DNA of 64,000 nt, taken from Henriciella aquimarina. Its GTDB lineage: Bacteria; Pseudomonadota; Alphaproteobacteria; Caulobacterales; Hyphomonadaceae. Below the pieces are notes generated by a model. It saw only the letters and a program-made list of their open reading frames with translations. It did no database searches and was not told the origin of the DNA. How positions within the stretch are numbered: the first letter of the stretch is position 1; every line of letters starts with the position of its first letter. The position numbers and the translations under genes are program-made. Of this stretch, positions 8,610 through 18,236 are shown piece after piece. The stretch covers positions 124,001-188,000 of the forward strand of contig NZ_NCST01000019.1 of the NCBI RefSeq assembly GCF_002088975.1. Direction: 5' to 3'.

Positions 8610-8649
8610 AGCAGGGCGCGTTTGAAACACTTTTCGGAGGGACCGCATA

Positions 8650-9756
8650 ATGCTTCGTCGTTTCGATCTTGAAGCTGGCGGTGACAGCTTTTCGTTCAAG
8701 CCGGAAACGGAACCGACCATTGATTTCTGGCTGGCCAAGTATCCTGCGGACAAGCAGAGATCGGCGGTGATTCCGCTGCTCTGGCTGGCGCAGAAGGACA
8801 ATGATGGCTGGCTGTCCGAGCCGGCCATGCGCACGGTCGCCGACCGGCTGGATATGCCGTATATCCGCGTCTACGAGGTCGCGACCTTCTACACCATGTT
8901 CAAGCTGGCGCCGGTCGGGAAGAGCCACATCCAGCTCTGTGGCACGACGCCGTGCATGCTGCGTGGTGCGAACGATCTGAAAAAGGTCTGCGAAAAGAAG
9001 ATCGGCAAGAAGATGGCCGTTACCGATGACGGGCGGCTGTCCTGGGAAGAGGTCGAGTGTCTCGGCGCGTGCGTAAATGCGCCCATGGTCCAGATAAACG
9101 ACTACTATTACGAGGACCTGACACCCGAGAGCCTCGAGGAAATCCTCGACAAGCTGGCCAATGGCGTCGATGTGCCGCCCGGCAATTTCGTTGATCGTCA
9201 GACAAGCGCGCCGGAGGGTGGGGCCACCACGCTCAAGGAAGACGCGCTCTATGATGGCAGCCGGAATTCGGTGACGGGGCTTCCAAACCTGCCGGAATCC
9301 AATGCGGAGGAAGATCCGCAATCGGAGGCGAAGGGGAAGCCGGACAGCAATCCGCCAACCAATGTGGACCGGGAAGAGCCCAATAAGGAAAAGCTGGAGG
9401 CCGCCGAGGAGGGGGCTGAAGCAACCGAGGATGCTGAAAAGCAGATTGAGGGGGCTCGCCCCGAAGCGCTCGAAATCGACGGGAAAGAGGCTGATGATCT
9501 GAAGAGGATCAGCGGAGTCGGCCCCAAGAACGAGGAACAGCTGAATTCGCTCGGTATCTATAAATTCTCGCAGATTGCTGCGTGGACGCCGGACAATGTG
9601 CAGTGGGTCGAAGGCTACCTGTCCTTCCGCGGCCGGATCGAACGCGAGGACTGGGTCGGTCAGGCGAAGACGCTGGCGTCCGGCGGCGAGACCGAATTTT
9701 CCAAACGCATGGATGGCGACGACGCGGAAGCGAGCCGCGAGGAAGGTGAAGACTGA
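8650..9756 (+). CDS. nuoE: NADH-quinone oxidoreductase subunit E with long C-terminal extension
   Basis: 368 aa, about twice the length of E. coli NuoE. Residues 1 to about 180 form the thioredoxin-like 24-kDa domain binding 2Fe-2S cluster N1a through Cys97, Cys102, Cys137 and Cys141. Residues about 185-275 are acidic and low in complexity. Residues about 282-340 resemble a helix-hairpin-helix-like module ([20 protein letters not shown], then a [17 protein letters not shown] stretch). Such C-terminal extensions occur in other alphaproteobacterial NuoE proteins; their role is not established. The stop overlaps the nuoF ATG by 1 nt. Confidence 0.95.
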   Translation: MLRRFDLEAGGDSFSFKPETEPTIDFWLAKYPADKQRSAVIPLLWLAQKDNDGWLSEPAMRTVADRLDMPYIRVYEVATFYTMFKLAPVGKSHIQLCGTTPCMLRGANDLKKVCEKKIGKKMAVTDDGRLSWEEVECLGACVNAPMVQINDYYYEDLTPESLEEILDKLANGVDVPPGNFVDRQTSAPEGGATTLKEDALYDGSRNSVTGLPNLPESNAEEDPQSEAKGKPDSNPPTNVDREEPNKEKLEAAEEGAEATEDAEKQIEGARPEALEIDGKEADDLKRISGVGPKNEEQLNSLGIYKFSQIAAWTPDNVQWVEGYLSFRGRIEREDWVGQAKTLASGGETEFSKRMDGDDAEASREEGED

Positions 9757-11060
9757 TGCTTCAGGATAAGGACCGCATCTTTACCAATCTCTATGGCATG
9801 CATTCGCCGGGGCTCGATGAGGCCAAGAAGCGGGGTGCCTGGCACCTCACGCGCGAAATGCTGCAGCAGACGCCGGAATGGATCTGTGACCAGATCAAGG
9901 CATCCGGCCTGCGGGGCCGGGGCGGGGCGGGCTTCCCGACCGGCCTGAAGTGGACCTTCATGCCGAAAGAGGTCCGTGATCGCCCGCACTATCTCGTCGT
10001 CAACGCAGACGAATCCGAGCCGGGCACCTGCAAGGATCGGGAAATCATGCGCCACGACCCGCACCTCTTCATCGAGGGCTGCATGGTGGCGTCCTACGCA
10101 ATGCGCGCGCATGCCTGCTACATCTATATTCGCGGCGAATACATCGCTGAGCGCGAAGCCATGGAAGTGGCGATCAAGGAGGCCTATGAGGCCAGGCTGA
10201 TCGGCAAGGACAACGTCAATGGCTGGGACTTTGACGTCTATGTCCACCATGGCGCCGGGGCGTATATCTGTGGCGAGGAAACCGCGCTTCTGGAGAGCCT
10301 TGAAGGCAAGAAGGGCCAGCCGCGTCTGAAGCCGCCTTTTCCGGCCAATGCCGGTCTCTATGGCTGCCCGACAACCGTCAACAATGTCGAATCCATTGCC
10401 GTCGCGCCGACCATCCTGCGCCGTGGCGCTGACTGGTTCGCCGGCTTTGGCCGCCCCAACAATACCGGCACGAAGCTCTTCTGCGTCTCAGGGCATGTGA
10501 ACAAGCCGTGCAATGTCGAAGAAGAAATGTCGATCACCTTCAAGGATCTGATCGAGACCCATTGTGGCGGCATCAAGGGCGGCTGGGACAATCTGAAAGC
10601 CGTCATACCGGGTGGCTCGTCGGTGCCGCTGGTGCCGGCCGAACAGATCATGGATGCCTATATGGATTTCGACACGCTGCGGGATCTGAAGTCCGGGCTT
10701 GGGACGGCCGCGGTCATCGTGATGGACCAGTCGACCGACCTGATCCAGGCGATCTCGCGAATCTCGTACTTCTACAAGCACGAAAGCTGCGGCCAGTGTA
10801 CGCCCTGCCGTGAAGGCACCGGCTGGATGTGGCGGGTGCTCGAGCGGATGGCCAAGGGCGAGGCCGATCACAAGGAAATCGACATGTTGCTGGATGTCTC
10901 GCAACAGATCGAAGGCCACACGATCTGCGCGCTCGGCGATGCGGCCGCCTGGCCGGTCCAGGGCCTGATCCGGCATTTCCGTCATGAGATCGAGGACCGT
11001 ATCACCCAGTATCGGGCGCCCCGCGCGCTTGTGTCCGGTTCCACGGTCGCGGCCGAGTAA
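9756..11060 (+). CDS. nuoF: NADH-quinone oxidoreductase subunit F (51 kDa, NADH/FMN)
   Basis: 434 aa NADH-oxidising subunit. The FMN/NADH glycine-rich stretch [13 protein letters not shown] and the [14 protein letters not shown] motif are present. The 4Fe-4S cluster N3 ligands are Cys345, Cys348, Cys351 and Cys391 ([12 protein letters not shown] and later TICALGD). It starts in a 1-nt overlap with the nuoE stop and is followed by a small membrane-protein gene rather than directly by nuoG. Confidence 0.97.
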   Translation: MLQDKDRIFTNLYGMHSPGLDEAKKRGAWHLTREMLQQTPEWICDQIKASGLRGRGGAGFPTGLKWTFMPKEVRDRPHYLVVNADESEPGTCKDREIMRHDPHLFIEGCMVASYAMRAHACYIYIRGEYIAEREAMEVAIKEAYEARLIGKDNVNGWDFDVYVHHGAGAYICGEETALLESLEGKKGQPRLKPPFPANAGLYGCPTTVNNVESIAVAPTILRRGADWFAGFGRPNNTGTKLFCVSGHVNKPCNVEEEMSITFKDLIETHCGGIKGGWDNLKAVIPGGSSVPLVPAEQIMDAYMDFDTLRDLKSGLGTAAVIVMDQSTDLIQAISRISYFYKHESCGQCTPCREGTGWMWRVLERMAKGEADHKEIDMLLDVSQQIEGHTICALGDAAAWPVQGLIRHFRHEIEDRITQYRAPRALVSGSTVAAE

Positions 11061-11074
11061 GGATAGAGAGGGGC

Positions 11075-11455
11075 ATGAACCTGCTGCGCAACATCCTGAC
11101 CGCCATCTGGTGTGCGATCATTATCGGGACGAACGTCTTCGGCCTGATCATGTTTGCGCGCCTGTTTGGCGTGGAAGGGCTTCAGGAGCCTGTGATGCTG
11201 CTTGCCGCATCTAAAATGGCCCTGTTGAGCGCGTTCGGCCTTATCGCCCTGATCTCGACCAAATATCTCTGGGCCATGCTTGCTGTGGCCGTGACGGCCA
11301 CGCTGCTCGGTCTCGCCCACGACCTGCTCGTTGCCCGTAATGGCGAAGGGCCGGGGCTGTTCAGCAGCCTCTTCGTCATCATTCCGACCTATCTGCTCGC
11401 GCGCTGGAATACGGCAGCGCGGAAAACCGATTTCAATCCCGTGAAAGAGTTCTGA
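11075..11455 (+). CDS. Small membrane protein of unknown function inside the nuo operon
   Basis: 126 aa, not recognised. It has three or four predicted transmembrane segments: about 8-28 (start MNLLRNILTAIWCAII), 42-60, 65-85 and a weaker one near 97-112. The tail is polar and basic, ending DFNPVKEF. It lies 14 nt after nuoF and 3 nt before nuoG, so it must be cotranscribed with complex I genes. There are no cysteine pairs or metal motifs. It could be an assembly factor or accessory subunit, but nothing in the sequence proves this. Base composition matches its neighbours. Confidence 0.75.
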   Translation: MNLLRNILTAIWCAIIIGTNVFGLIMFARLFGVEGLQEPVMLLAASKMALLSAFGLIALISTKYLWAMLAVAVTATLLGLAHDLLVARNGEGPGLFSSLFVIIPTYLLARWNTAARKTDFNPVKEF

Positions 11456-11458
11456 TTC

Positions 11459-13558
11459 ATGGCCGATGATCTTTTCAAGCTGAACATCGATGGCAAGGAC
11501 ATCGAGGTGCCGAAATCCTACACGCTGATGCAGGCGTGTGAGGAGGCGGGTGCCGAGATTCCGCGCTTCTGTTATCACGAGCGCCTCTCGGTCGCCGGCA
11601 ATTGCCGCATGTGCCTGGTTCAGTGGAAAGGCGCGCCGAAGCCGATTGCCAGCTGTGCGCAGACGGTCGGCGAGATGCGGATGAACCCGGATGGCACGCC
11701 GCCAAACGTCCTCACCAAAGGCGATTATGTCGAGAAGGCCCGCAACGGTGTGATGGAGTTTCTGCTCATCAATCACCCGCTGGATTGCCCGATCTGCGAC
11801 CAGGGCGGTGAGTGCGACCTGCAGGACCAGGCCATGGCCTATGGCCGCTCGGGCTCGCGCTATTCGCTGAACAAGCGCGCTGTCGAGAACAAGAATATGG
11901 GCCCGCTGGTCAAGACGATCATGACGCGCTGCATCCAGTGCACGCGCTGCGTCCGCTTCGCGGCTGAAGTCGCCGGCGTCGAGGAAATCGGTATGATCTC
12001 GCGCGGCGAGGATGCCGAGATCACGACCTATCTGGAAGAATCGCTGAAGTCGGAACTCTCCGGCAATGTCATCGATCTCTGCCCGGTCGGCGCACTGACA
12101 TCGAAGCCTTATGCCTACAATGCGCGTCCCTGGGAGCTGCGCAAGACCGAGTCGATCGATGTTATGGACGCGATGGGCGCGGCCATTCGTGTCGATGCCA
12201 AAGGCGATGCGGTGATGCGCATCATGCCGGTCGTCAATGAAGAGGTGAATGAGGAGTGGATCTCCGACAAGTCGCGCTTCATCTGGGATGGTCTGGCACG
12301 TCAGCGTCTCGACCGGCCTTATGTCCGCGAGAATGGCAAGCTGCGCCCGGCCAGCTGGAAGGACGCCCTGGCGCGCACGGCTGAGCTGCTGGGCGGCCCG
12401 GCCGAGAAGATCGGTTTTGTCGCCGGCGATCTCGTCGAGGTCGAGCAGGCCAAGGCGGTGAAGGATCTGGCTGGCCAGCTTGGTGTGAAGTCCCTGGATT
12501 GCCGTCCGGCGGGTGCGGGCTATGGCGCCGATGGCGTTCGCGAAAAATATATTCTAAATCCGACACTTATGGGCGTCGAGGAAGCCGATGCTCTGCTCCT
12601 GATCGGGGCCAATCCGCGCCTTGAGGCTGCTGTCTGGAACGCCCGCATTCGCAAGGCCTGGCTCTGGAATGACCTGCAGGTCGGTGTCGTCGGTGAGCCG
12701 GTCGATCTCACCTATGACTATGAGCATCTTGGCACGGCTCCGGGCGATCTCGAGGGCCTGCTGAATGGCGACAGCGATTTCGTGAAAGCCTTCAAGGCCG
12801 CCAAGAAGCCGATGGTCATTGTCGGTGAGCAGGCGCTGGTTGGAGAGAACAGCGTCGATGTGCTGAATGCAGCCCATCAGATCGCGCTGGATGCTGGCGC
12901 GATTGCAGAGGACTGGGTCGGCTTTGGCGTGCTGCACAACGCAGCCGGCCGTGTCGGTGCGCTCGATGTCGGCTTTGTGCCGGAAGAGGGCGGGAGCGAT
13001 ACCGCGGCCATGCTGTCGGGCGGTGTCGATACGCTGGTTCTGCTGGGCGCCGATGAGCGCGACCTCAGCCAGCTTGGCGATACGAAGATCATCTATGTCG
13101 GCCATCATGGCGATGCCGGCGCGTCGAAAGCCGATGTGGTGCTGCCCTGTGCGGCCTACACGGAAATGGACGCGACCTATGTGAATACGGAAGGCCGGGT
13201 CCAGATGGCGCGCAAGGCCGTGCAGCCCAAGGGCGAGGCCAAGGAAGGCTGGGCCATCTTCCGGGCGCTCTCCGATCTTGTCGGCAAGACTTTGCCTTAC
13301 GATTCGGCCGATGAGCTGCGGGAAGTGATACGGGAAGAAAATCCGGTCTTCGCCGGTCTTGGATTCGCGCCGGGAACGGCCGGTCACAAGGTTCTCCTCG
13401 AAGCCCCGGCCAAACCGCAAGGTCTTGATAAGGCGCGGCCTTTTGGCGCGGTTATCAGCGATTTCTACATGACGAACCCGATTGCCCGGGCCTCGGAAAC
13501 GATGGCGGAGTGCTCGCTCATGAAGCGTGGCCTTGAAACGCCTGTAGCAGCGGAGTAG
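11459..13558 (+). CDS. nuoG: NADH-quinone oxidoreductase subunit G (75 kDa)
   Basis: 699 aa peripheral-arm subunit. The N-terminal ferredoxin-like domain has Cys ligands for 2Fe-2S N1b (RFCYHERL, GNCRMCLVQW). The His-Cys ligated N5 site follows (NHPLDCPICDQGGECDLQDQ), then the N4 site (TRCIQCTRCVRF). The rest is a molybdopterin-oxidoreductase-like domain without a bound cofactor, as is normal for complex I. It starts 3 nt after the small membrane protein gene. Confidence 0.96.
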   Translation: MADDLFKLNIDGKDIEVPKSYTLMQACEEAGAEIPRFCYHERLSVAGNCRMCLVQWKGAPKPIASCAQTVGEMRMNPDGTPPNVLTKGDYVEKARNGVMEFLLINHPLDCPICDQGGECDLQDQAMAYGRSGSRYSLNKRAVENKNMGPLVKTIMTRCIQCTRCVRFAAEVAGVEEIGMISRGEDAEITTYLEESLKSELSGNVIDLCPVGALTSKPYAYNARPWELRKTESIDVMDAMGAAIRVDAKGDAVMRIMPVVNEEVNEEWISDKSRFIWDGLARQRLDRPYVRENGKLRPASWKDALARTAELLGGPAEKIGFVAGDLVEVEQAKAVKDLAGQLGVKSLDCRPAGAGYGADGVREKYILNPTLMGVEEADALLLIGANPRLEAAVWNARIRKAWLWNDLQVGVVGEPVDLTYDYEHLGTAPGDLEGLLNGDSDFVKAFKAAKKPMVIVGEQALVGENSVDVLNAAHQIALDAGAIAEDWVGFGVLHNAAGRVGALDVGFVPEEGGSDTAAMLSGGVDTLVLLGADERDLSQLGDTKIIYVGHHGDAGASKADVVLPCAAYTEMDATYVNTEGRVQMARKAVQPKGEAKEGWAIFRALSDLVGKTLPYDSADELREVIREENPVFAGLGFAPGTAGHKVLLEAPAKPQGLDKARPFGAVISDFYMTNPIARASETMAECSLMKRGLETPVAAE

Positions 13559-13567
13559 GCGAGCGCC

Positions 13568-14644
13568 ATGAGTGCATTCATCCAGGAACATGGACTGTTG
13601 TTCGGCTGGCTGACCGTGATTGGTCAGATCCTGCTGTTCACCATTGTCCTGCTGCTGTCGCTGGCCTTCCTGCTCCTGATGGACCGGAAGGTCTGGGCGG
13701 CGGTCATGATGCGCAAGGGCCCCAATGTGGTTGGCCCGTTCGGTCTGCTCCAGAGCTTCGCCGACTTCGGCAAGTTCCTGGTGAAAGAGATCATCATACC
13801 GGCAGGCGCCAACAAGACGGTCTTCCTGCTGGCGCCGATCATGTCGCTGACGCTGGCGTTCGCTGCATGGGCGGTGATTCCTGTCGCACCGGGCTGGGTT
13901 GTTTCCGACCTTAATGTCGGGGTGCTTTACCTGTTCGCGGTGTCCTCGCTTGGTGTGTACGGCATCATCATGGGCGGCTGGGCGTCGAACTCGAAATACC
14001 CGTTCCTCGGCTCGCTGCGCTCGGCCGCGCAAATGGTGTCCTATGAAGTCTCGATCGGCCTGATCATTGTCACGGTGATCCTGCTGGCGGGGTCGATGAA
14101 TCTGAGCGAGATCGTGGCCAATCAGGCAGGCGGGTTCTGGACCTGGCACGTCTTCAGCTTCAACCACATCCTTCTGTTCCCCGTCATGCTGGCCATGTTC
14201 GTGATGTTCTTCGTTTCGGCCCTGGCCGAGACAAACCGGCCGCCTTTCGACCTGCCGGAAGCGGAATCGGAACTCGTGGCCGGTTATCAGGTCGAATATT
14301 CCTCGACCCCGTACCTGCTGTTCATGATCGGTGAGTATCTCAACATCGTCCTGATGTGCGCGATGATGGCGATCCTCTTCCTCGGCGGCTGGCATGGGCC
14401 GATCCCGCTGGGTGAGGACTTCGTGGCAAACTTCCCGGTCTGGCTGGTCAATCTGGGCAATCTTGCCTGGTTCATGGGGAAGGTTGTTTTCTTCTTCTTC
14501 CTCTTCGCCCTCGTTAAGGCGGTCGTGCCGCGCTACCGGTATGACCAGCTCATGCGGCTCGGCTGGAAAATCTTCCTGCCGACCTCGCTGGGTGCGGTGC
14601 TGATCGTCTCGGGCTACGTCGTTTATATGGGAGTGCAGGCATGA
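13568..14644 (+). CDS. nuoH: NADH-quinone oxidoreductase subunit H
   Basis: 358 aa membrane subunit with about eight helices that forms much of the quinone chamber. Hallmarks are [29 protein letters not shown] and the acidic loop [20 protein letters not shown]. Its last codons overlap the nuoI ATG by 4 nt (ATGA). Confidence 0.97.
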   Translation: MSAFIQEHGLLFGWLTVIGQILLFTIVLLLSLAFLLLMDRKVWAAVMMRKGPNVVGPFGLLQSFADFGKFLVKEIIIPAGANKTVFLLAPIMSLTLAFAAWAVIPVAPGWVVSDLNVGVLYLFAVSSLGVYGIIMGGWASNSKYPFLGSLRSAAQMVSYEVSIGLIIVTVILLAGSMNLSEIVANQAGGFWTWHVFSFNHILLFPVMLAMFVMFFVSALAETNRPPFDLPEAESELVAGYQVEYSSTPYLLFMIGEYLNIVLMCAMMAILFLGGWHGPIPLGEDFVANFPVWLVNLGNLAWFMGKVVFFFFLFALVKAVVPRYRYDQLMRLGWKIFLPTSLGAVLIVSGYVVYMGVQA

Positions 14645-15126
14645 GCCTCGTTCAGACCATACGTGGTGCGCTGCTCACCGATTTCCTGAGTGCCTTCGGC
14701 ATCGGGCTGCGGGAGATGTTCCAGCGCAAGGCCACCATCAACTATCCTTTCGAGAAGAACCCGCTGAGCCCGCGCTTCCGCGGCGAGCACGCCCTGCGCC
14801 GTTATCCGAACGGCGAGGAACGCTGCATTGCCTGCAAGCTCTGCGAGGCGATCTGTCCGGCCCAGGCCATTACGATTGATGCCGAACCGCGCGAGGATGG
14901 CTCCCGGCGCACGACGCGCTACGACATCGACATGGTGAAGTGCATCTATTGCGGTTTCTGCCAGGAGGCCTGCCCGGTCGATGCGATCGTGGAAGGGCCG
15001 AACTTCGAATTCGCGACGGAGACGCGCGAAGAACTGTTTTACGACAAGGAAAGACTGCTTGCGAATGGCGACCGCTGGGAACGGCTGATCGCCCGCAATC
15101 TCGAACTCGACGCGCCCTACCGCTAG
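14641..15126 (+). CDS. nuoI: NADH-quinone oxidoreductase subunit I (ferredoxin-type)
   Basis: 161 aa with two 4Fe-4S binding motifs for clusters N6a and N6b: [16 protein letters not shown] and [17 protein letters not shown]. The N-terminal amphipathic region anchors it to NuoH. A terminator-like hairpin lies in the 60-nt gap before nuoJ. Confidence 0.97.
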   Translation: MSLVQTIRGALLTDFLSAFGIGLREMFQRKATINYPFEKNPLSPRFRGEHALRRYPNGEERCIACKLCEAICPAQAITIDAEPREDGSRRTTRYDIDMVKCIYCGFCQEACPVDAIVEGPNFEFATETREELFYDKERLLANGDRWERLIARNLELDAPYR

Positions 15127-15147
15127 GCGGCGCACTTTGGTTTTCAC

Positions 15148-15174
15148 GAGGCGGGCAACCGCCTCTCAATTTTT
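15148..15174 (+). terminator. Terminator-like hairpin between nuoI and nuoJ
   Basis: A 7-bp perfect GC-rich stem (GAGGCGG and CCGCCTC, 15148-15154 with 15159-15165) closes a GCAA (GNRA) tetraloop. It is followed by TCAA and then five T residues (15170-15174). It sits in the middle of an otherwise continuous operon, so it would act as a partial terminator, attenuator or RNA-stability element rather than an operon end. The U-tract is short and delayed. Confidence 0.5.
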
Positions 15175-15186
15175 GGGGCTGAACCG

Positions 15187-15777
15187 GTGGAACTGATCGC
15201 CTTCTACATCATGGCCGCGATTGTCACCATATCGGGGATATCGGTGATTGCCGCTAAGAACCCGGTGCATTCGGTTCTGTGGCTGATACTGGCTTTCTTT
15301 ACATCAGCGGGCCTGATGGTGCTGATCGGGGCCGAATTCCTCGCCATGTTGCTGGTGGTGGTCTATGTCGGCGCTGTCGCGGTGCTCTTCCTGTTTGTCG
15401 TGATGATGCTGGACGTCGATTTCGTCGAGTTGAAACAGGGCTTCTTGAGCTATTTGCCTTTCGGCGTCCTGGTTGGGGTGGCCTTTATTGCCGAGATCGC
15501 GCTGGCAACCTTTGCGCGCGGGGCGTCGGCGGATGACTTCAACCCGTATCCGGGCGCTGAAAACAATGTCGAGGCGATCGGGCAGGTGATGTACACCGAC
15601 TATCTTCTGCTGTTCCAGCTGTCGGGGCTGATCCTTCTGGTCGCGATGATCGGTGCGATCGTGCTGACGCTGCGCCATCGCCCGCACGTTAAACGCCAGA
15701 GCGTTGCTCACCAGACGGCAAGGCGGCGCAAGGACGCCATCCGCCGGGTCGATGTCAAATCGGGCGAGGGGCTTTAA
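15187..15777 (+). CDS. nuoJ: NADH-quinone oxidoreductase subunit J
   Basis: 196 aa membrane subunit with five helices, starting from GTG at 15187. The conserved helix 3 segment LVVVYVGAVAVLFLFVVMML is present, followed by a basic C-terminal tail. nuoJ is preceded by the largest gap within the nuo operon, and the start codon is not ATG, so initiation here may differ from its neighbours. Confidence 0.95.
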   Translation: MELIAFYIMAAIVTISGISVIAAKNPVHSVLWLILAFFTSAGLMVLIGAEFLAMLLVVVYVGAVAVLFLFVVMMLDVDFVELKQGFLSYLPFGVLVGVAFIAEIALATFARGASADDFNPYPGAENNVEAIGQVMYTDYLLLFQLSGLILLVAMIGAIVLTLRHRPHVKRQSVAHQTARRRKDAIRRVDVKSGEGL

Positions 15778-15780
15778 GTC

Positions 15781-16089
15781 ATGGATATTACGATCAATCA
15801 CTTCCTCGCCGTTTCGGCGGTGCTGTTCACGACGGGGGTCGTCGGCATCTTCGTGAACCGCAAGAACATCATCGTCATCCTGATGGCGCTGGAGCTCATC
15901 CTGCTCTCGGTGAACATCAACCTGGTGGCTTTCTCGGTCTTCTCCGGAACGATTACCGGGCAGATCTTCGCCATGCTTGTCCTGACTGTCGCCGCGGCTG
16001 AAGCGGCTGTCGGGCTTGCCATCCTCGTCGTCTATTTCCGCAACCGCGGCGACATCTCTGTTGAGAGTGTCGACCTGATGAGGGGGTAG
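15781..16089 (+). CDS. nuoK: NADH-quinone oxidoreductase subunit K
   Basis: 102 aa with three transmembrane helices, a homologue of Mrp antiporter subunit C and ND4L. The two buried glutamates of the proton channel are present in [10 protein letters not shown] (helix 2) and [11 protein letters not shown] (helix 3). It starts 3 nt after nuoJ. Confidence 0.97.
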   Translation: MDITINHFLAVSAVLFTTGVVGIFVNRKNIIVILMALELILLSVNINLVAFSVFSGTITGQIFAMLVLTVAAAEAAVGLAILVVYFRNRGDISVESVDLMRG

Positions 16090-16094
16090 GGAGC

Positions 16095-18236
16095 ATGCTG
16101 CCGGATTACGCGCTTCTTTTCATTGTTCTGGCCCCGGGGCTCGCCGCGCTGATCGCGGGCCTCTTCCAGAAACAGATCACTGACCGCGGGGCGATGGTCC
16201 TGACGACGGGCACGGTCGGTCTTGCTGGCATCCTGTCGATCATTCAGCTCTTTGCCTTCGCCTTCGGGGGACATGGCGGAGAGACCCATGGTGAGCATGG
16301 CGAGGCCGCCAGTCATGGCCTGCATCATGTCATCACGCTGCTGCAGTGGATCGATGTTGGCCAGTTCCAGGCCGACTGGGCGATCCGCGTGGATGCACTC
16401 TCCATTGTCATGATGGCGGTGATCACCGGGGTTTCCGGCCTCGTTCACCTCTATTCCTGGGGCTATATGGATGAAGATCCGCACAAGGCGCGCTTCTTCT
16501 CCTACCTGTCGCTCTTCACCTTCATGATGCTGATGCTGGTGACGGCCGACAATTTCATCCAGCTCTTTTTCGGCTGGGAAGGCGTGGGGCTCGCCTCCTA
16601 TCTTCTGATCGGCTTCTGGTATCACAACAAGGCGCCGAACGATGCGGCCATCAAGGCTTTCGTGACCAACCGGGTCGGCGACTTCGGTCTGGCGCTCGGC
16701 ATCATGGCTGTCTTCGTGGTCTTCGGTTCGGTCGAGTTCGAGCCGGTCATGACGGCGCTGAAGGAAAATGCCACGGTCACTCCGCTGGCGCTCGCCGAGG
16801 CGGCTCCGGTGCGTGAGCTCGTGCTGCCGTTCCTGGCCTGGAACATCCCGGCGCTAGAGCTGATCGGCGTGCTGCTCTTCATCGGCGCGATGGGCAAGTC
16901 GGCCCAGTTCTTCCTGCATGTCTGGCTGCCGGATGCCATGGAAGGCCCGACCCCGGTGTCGGCTCTTATCCACGCCGCCACCATGGTGACCGCGGGTGTC
17001 TATCTCGTCTGCCTGCTGTCGCCGCTTTACGAGTATGCGCCCTGGGCGGCCGGCATGGTGACCGTGATCGGCGCCGTGACCGCGCTCTATGCCGCGACGG
17101 TCGGTATGGCGCAGAATGATATCAAGCGCGTCATCGCCTATTCGACCTGTTCGCAGCTCGGCTACATGTTCTTCGCCGCCGGCGTCGGGGCCTATGAGGC
17201 GGCGATGTTCCACCTCTTCACGCACGCCTTCTTCAAGGCACTGCTCTTCCTGGGCGCAGGCTCCGTCATCCACGGCATGCACCACGAGCAGGACATGCGG
17301 AACATGGGTGGGGTCGCGCGCTTCATGCCGTTCACCTATGCGGCCATGATGATCGGCACGATCGCGATTATCGGGCTTGGTATTCCGCACACCTCGATCG
17401 GCTTTGCCGGCTTCTTCTCCAAGGATGCGATCATCGAGAGTGCCTACTCGGCCGGTCTTCTCGGCGTCAGCTTTGCCCAGATGGCCTTCTGGTTCGGGAT
17501 TATCGCTGCGCTGCTGACCAGCTTCTATTCCTGGCGTCTCATCTACATGACGTTCCATGGGCCGCGAGCCGAAGGGCATCATCATGAGGACCCGGCCGAC
17601 AGTCATGCCGACGACCATCTCGATCCGGCCCATGGCCATGACCACACGCCGCACGAGTCGCCGGTGGTCATGCTGATCCCGCTGGGGCTCCTGTCGCTCG
17701 GTGCGATCTTTGCCGGTCTGCTTTTCTATGGGCCGATGTTCCACCATGGCGCGGCTTTCTGGGGCGATGCGATCTATCGCGCCGCAGACAATGACGTCAT
17801 TCATAATGTCGAAGTCCTGAAAGAGGCCGATCCGAACCCGCACTGGTGGGTGTTCTGGGCGCCGCTGGCGGTGACCCTGACCGGCTTCCTGATCGCGACC
17901 TTCACCTATCTCTTCAATCGTGGCTTTGGCCGCAAGATTGCGGAGTCGGGCGGGCCGCTGCACAGCCTGTTCGCGAACAAGTGGTATTTCGACGAGATCT
18001 ACAATGCCACCTTCGTTCGTGGGACAAGCTGGCTGGGCGGCTTCTTCTGGAAGACAGGGGACAAGAAGATCATTGACGGGCTTGGGCCGGATGGCATCAC
18101 TTCGCTCGTTCGCTGGGGCTCCAGACGCCTGTCTGCGATGCACACCGGCTATCTGTATCACTACGCATTCGTGATCATCGGCGCGGCGCTCCTGTTCGGC
18201 GCGGTGATCTTCTGGCGCGTCGGAGGCGCGGGCTGA
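16095..18236 (+). CDS. nuoL: NADH-quinone oxidoreductase subunit L
   Basis: 713 aa antiporter-like proton-pumping subunit with about 15 core helices and the C-terminal lateral helix. Core markers are [19 protein letters not shown] and [20 protein letters not shown]. Two His-rich hydrophilic segments stand out: six His in residues 60-78 and nine His in residues 495-520. Both lie in extramembrane loops. The stop overlaps the nuoM ATG by 1 nt. Confidence 0.96.
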   Translation: MLPDYALLFIVLAPGLAALIAGLFQKQITDRGAMVLTTGTVGLAGILSIIQLFAFAFGGHGGETHGEHGEAASHGLHHVITLLQWIDVGQFQADWAIRVDALSIVMMAVITGVSGLVHLYSWGYMDEDPHKARFFSYLSLFTFMMLMLVTADNFIQLFFGWEGVGLASYLLIGFWYHNKAPNDAAIKAFVTNRVGDFGLALGIMAVFVVFGSVEFEPVMTALKENATVTPLALAEAAPVRELVLPFLAWNIPALELIGVLLFIGAMGKSAQFFLHVWLPDAMEGPTPVSALIHAATMVTAGVYLVCLLSPLYEYAPWAAGMVTVIGAVTALYAATVGMAQNDIKRVIAYSTCSQLGYMFFAAGVGAYEAAMFHLFTHAFFKALLFLGAGSVIHGMHHEQDMRNMGGVARFMPFTYAAMMIGTIAIIGLGIPHTSIGFAGFFSKDAIIESAYSAGLLGVSFAQMAFWFGIIAALLTSFYSWRLIYMTFHGPRAEGHHHEDPADSHADDHLDPAHGHDHTPHESPVVMLIPLGLLSLGAIFAGLLFYGPMFHHGAAFWGDAIYRAADNDVIHNVEVLKEADPNPHWWVFWAPLAVTLTGFLIATFTYLFNRGFGRKIAESGGPLHSLFANKWYFDEIYNATFVRGTSWLGGFFWKTGDKKIIDGLGPDGITSLVRWGSRRLSAMHTGYLYHYAFVIIGAALLFGAVIFWRVGGAG

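Noticed and set aside
12554-14395. Long minus-strand open frame of 613 codons opposite nuoG and nuoH
   Set aside because: It is a shadow of high-GC codon bias. Its product is His/Arg/Gln-rich with no recognisable domain, while the opposite strand holds clear nuo genes.
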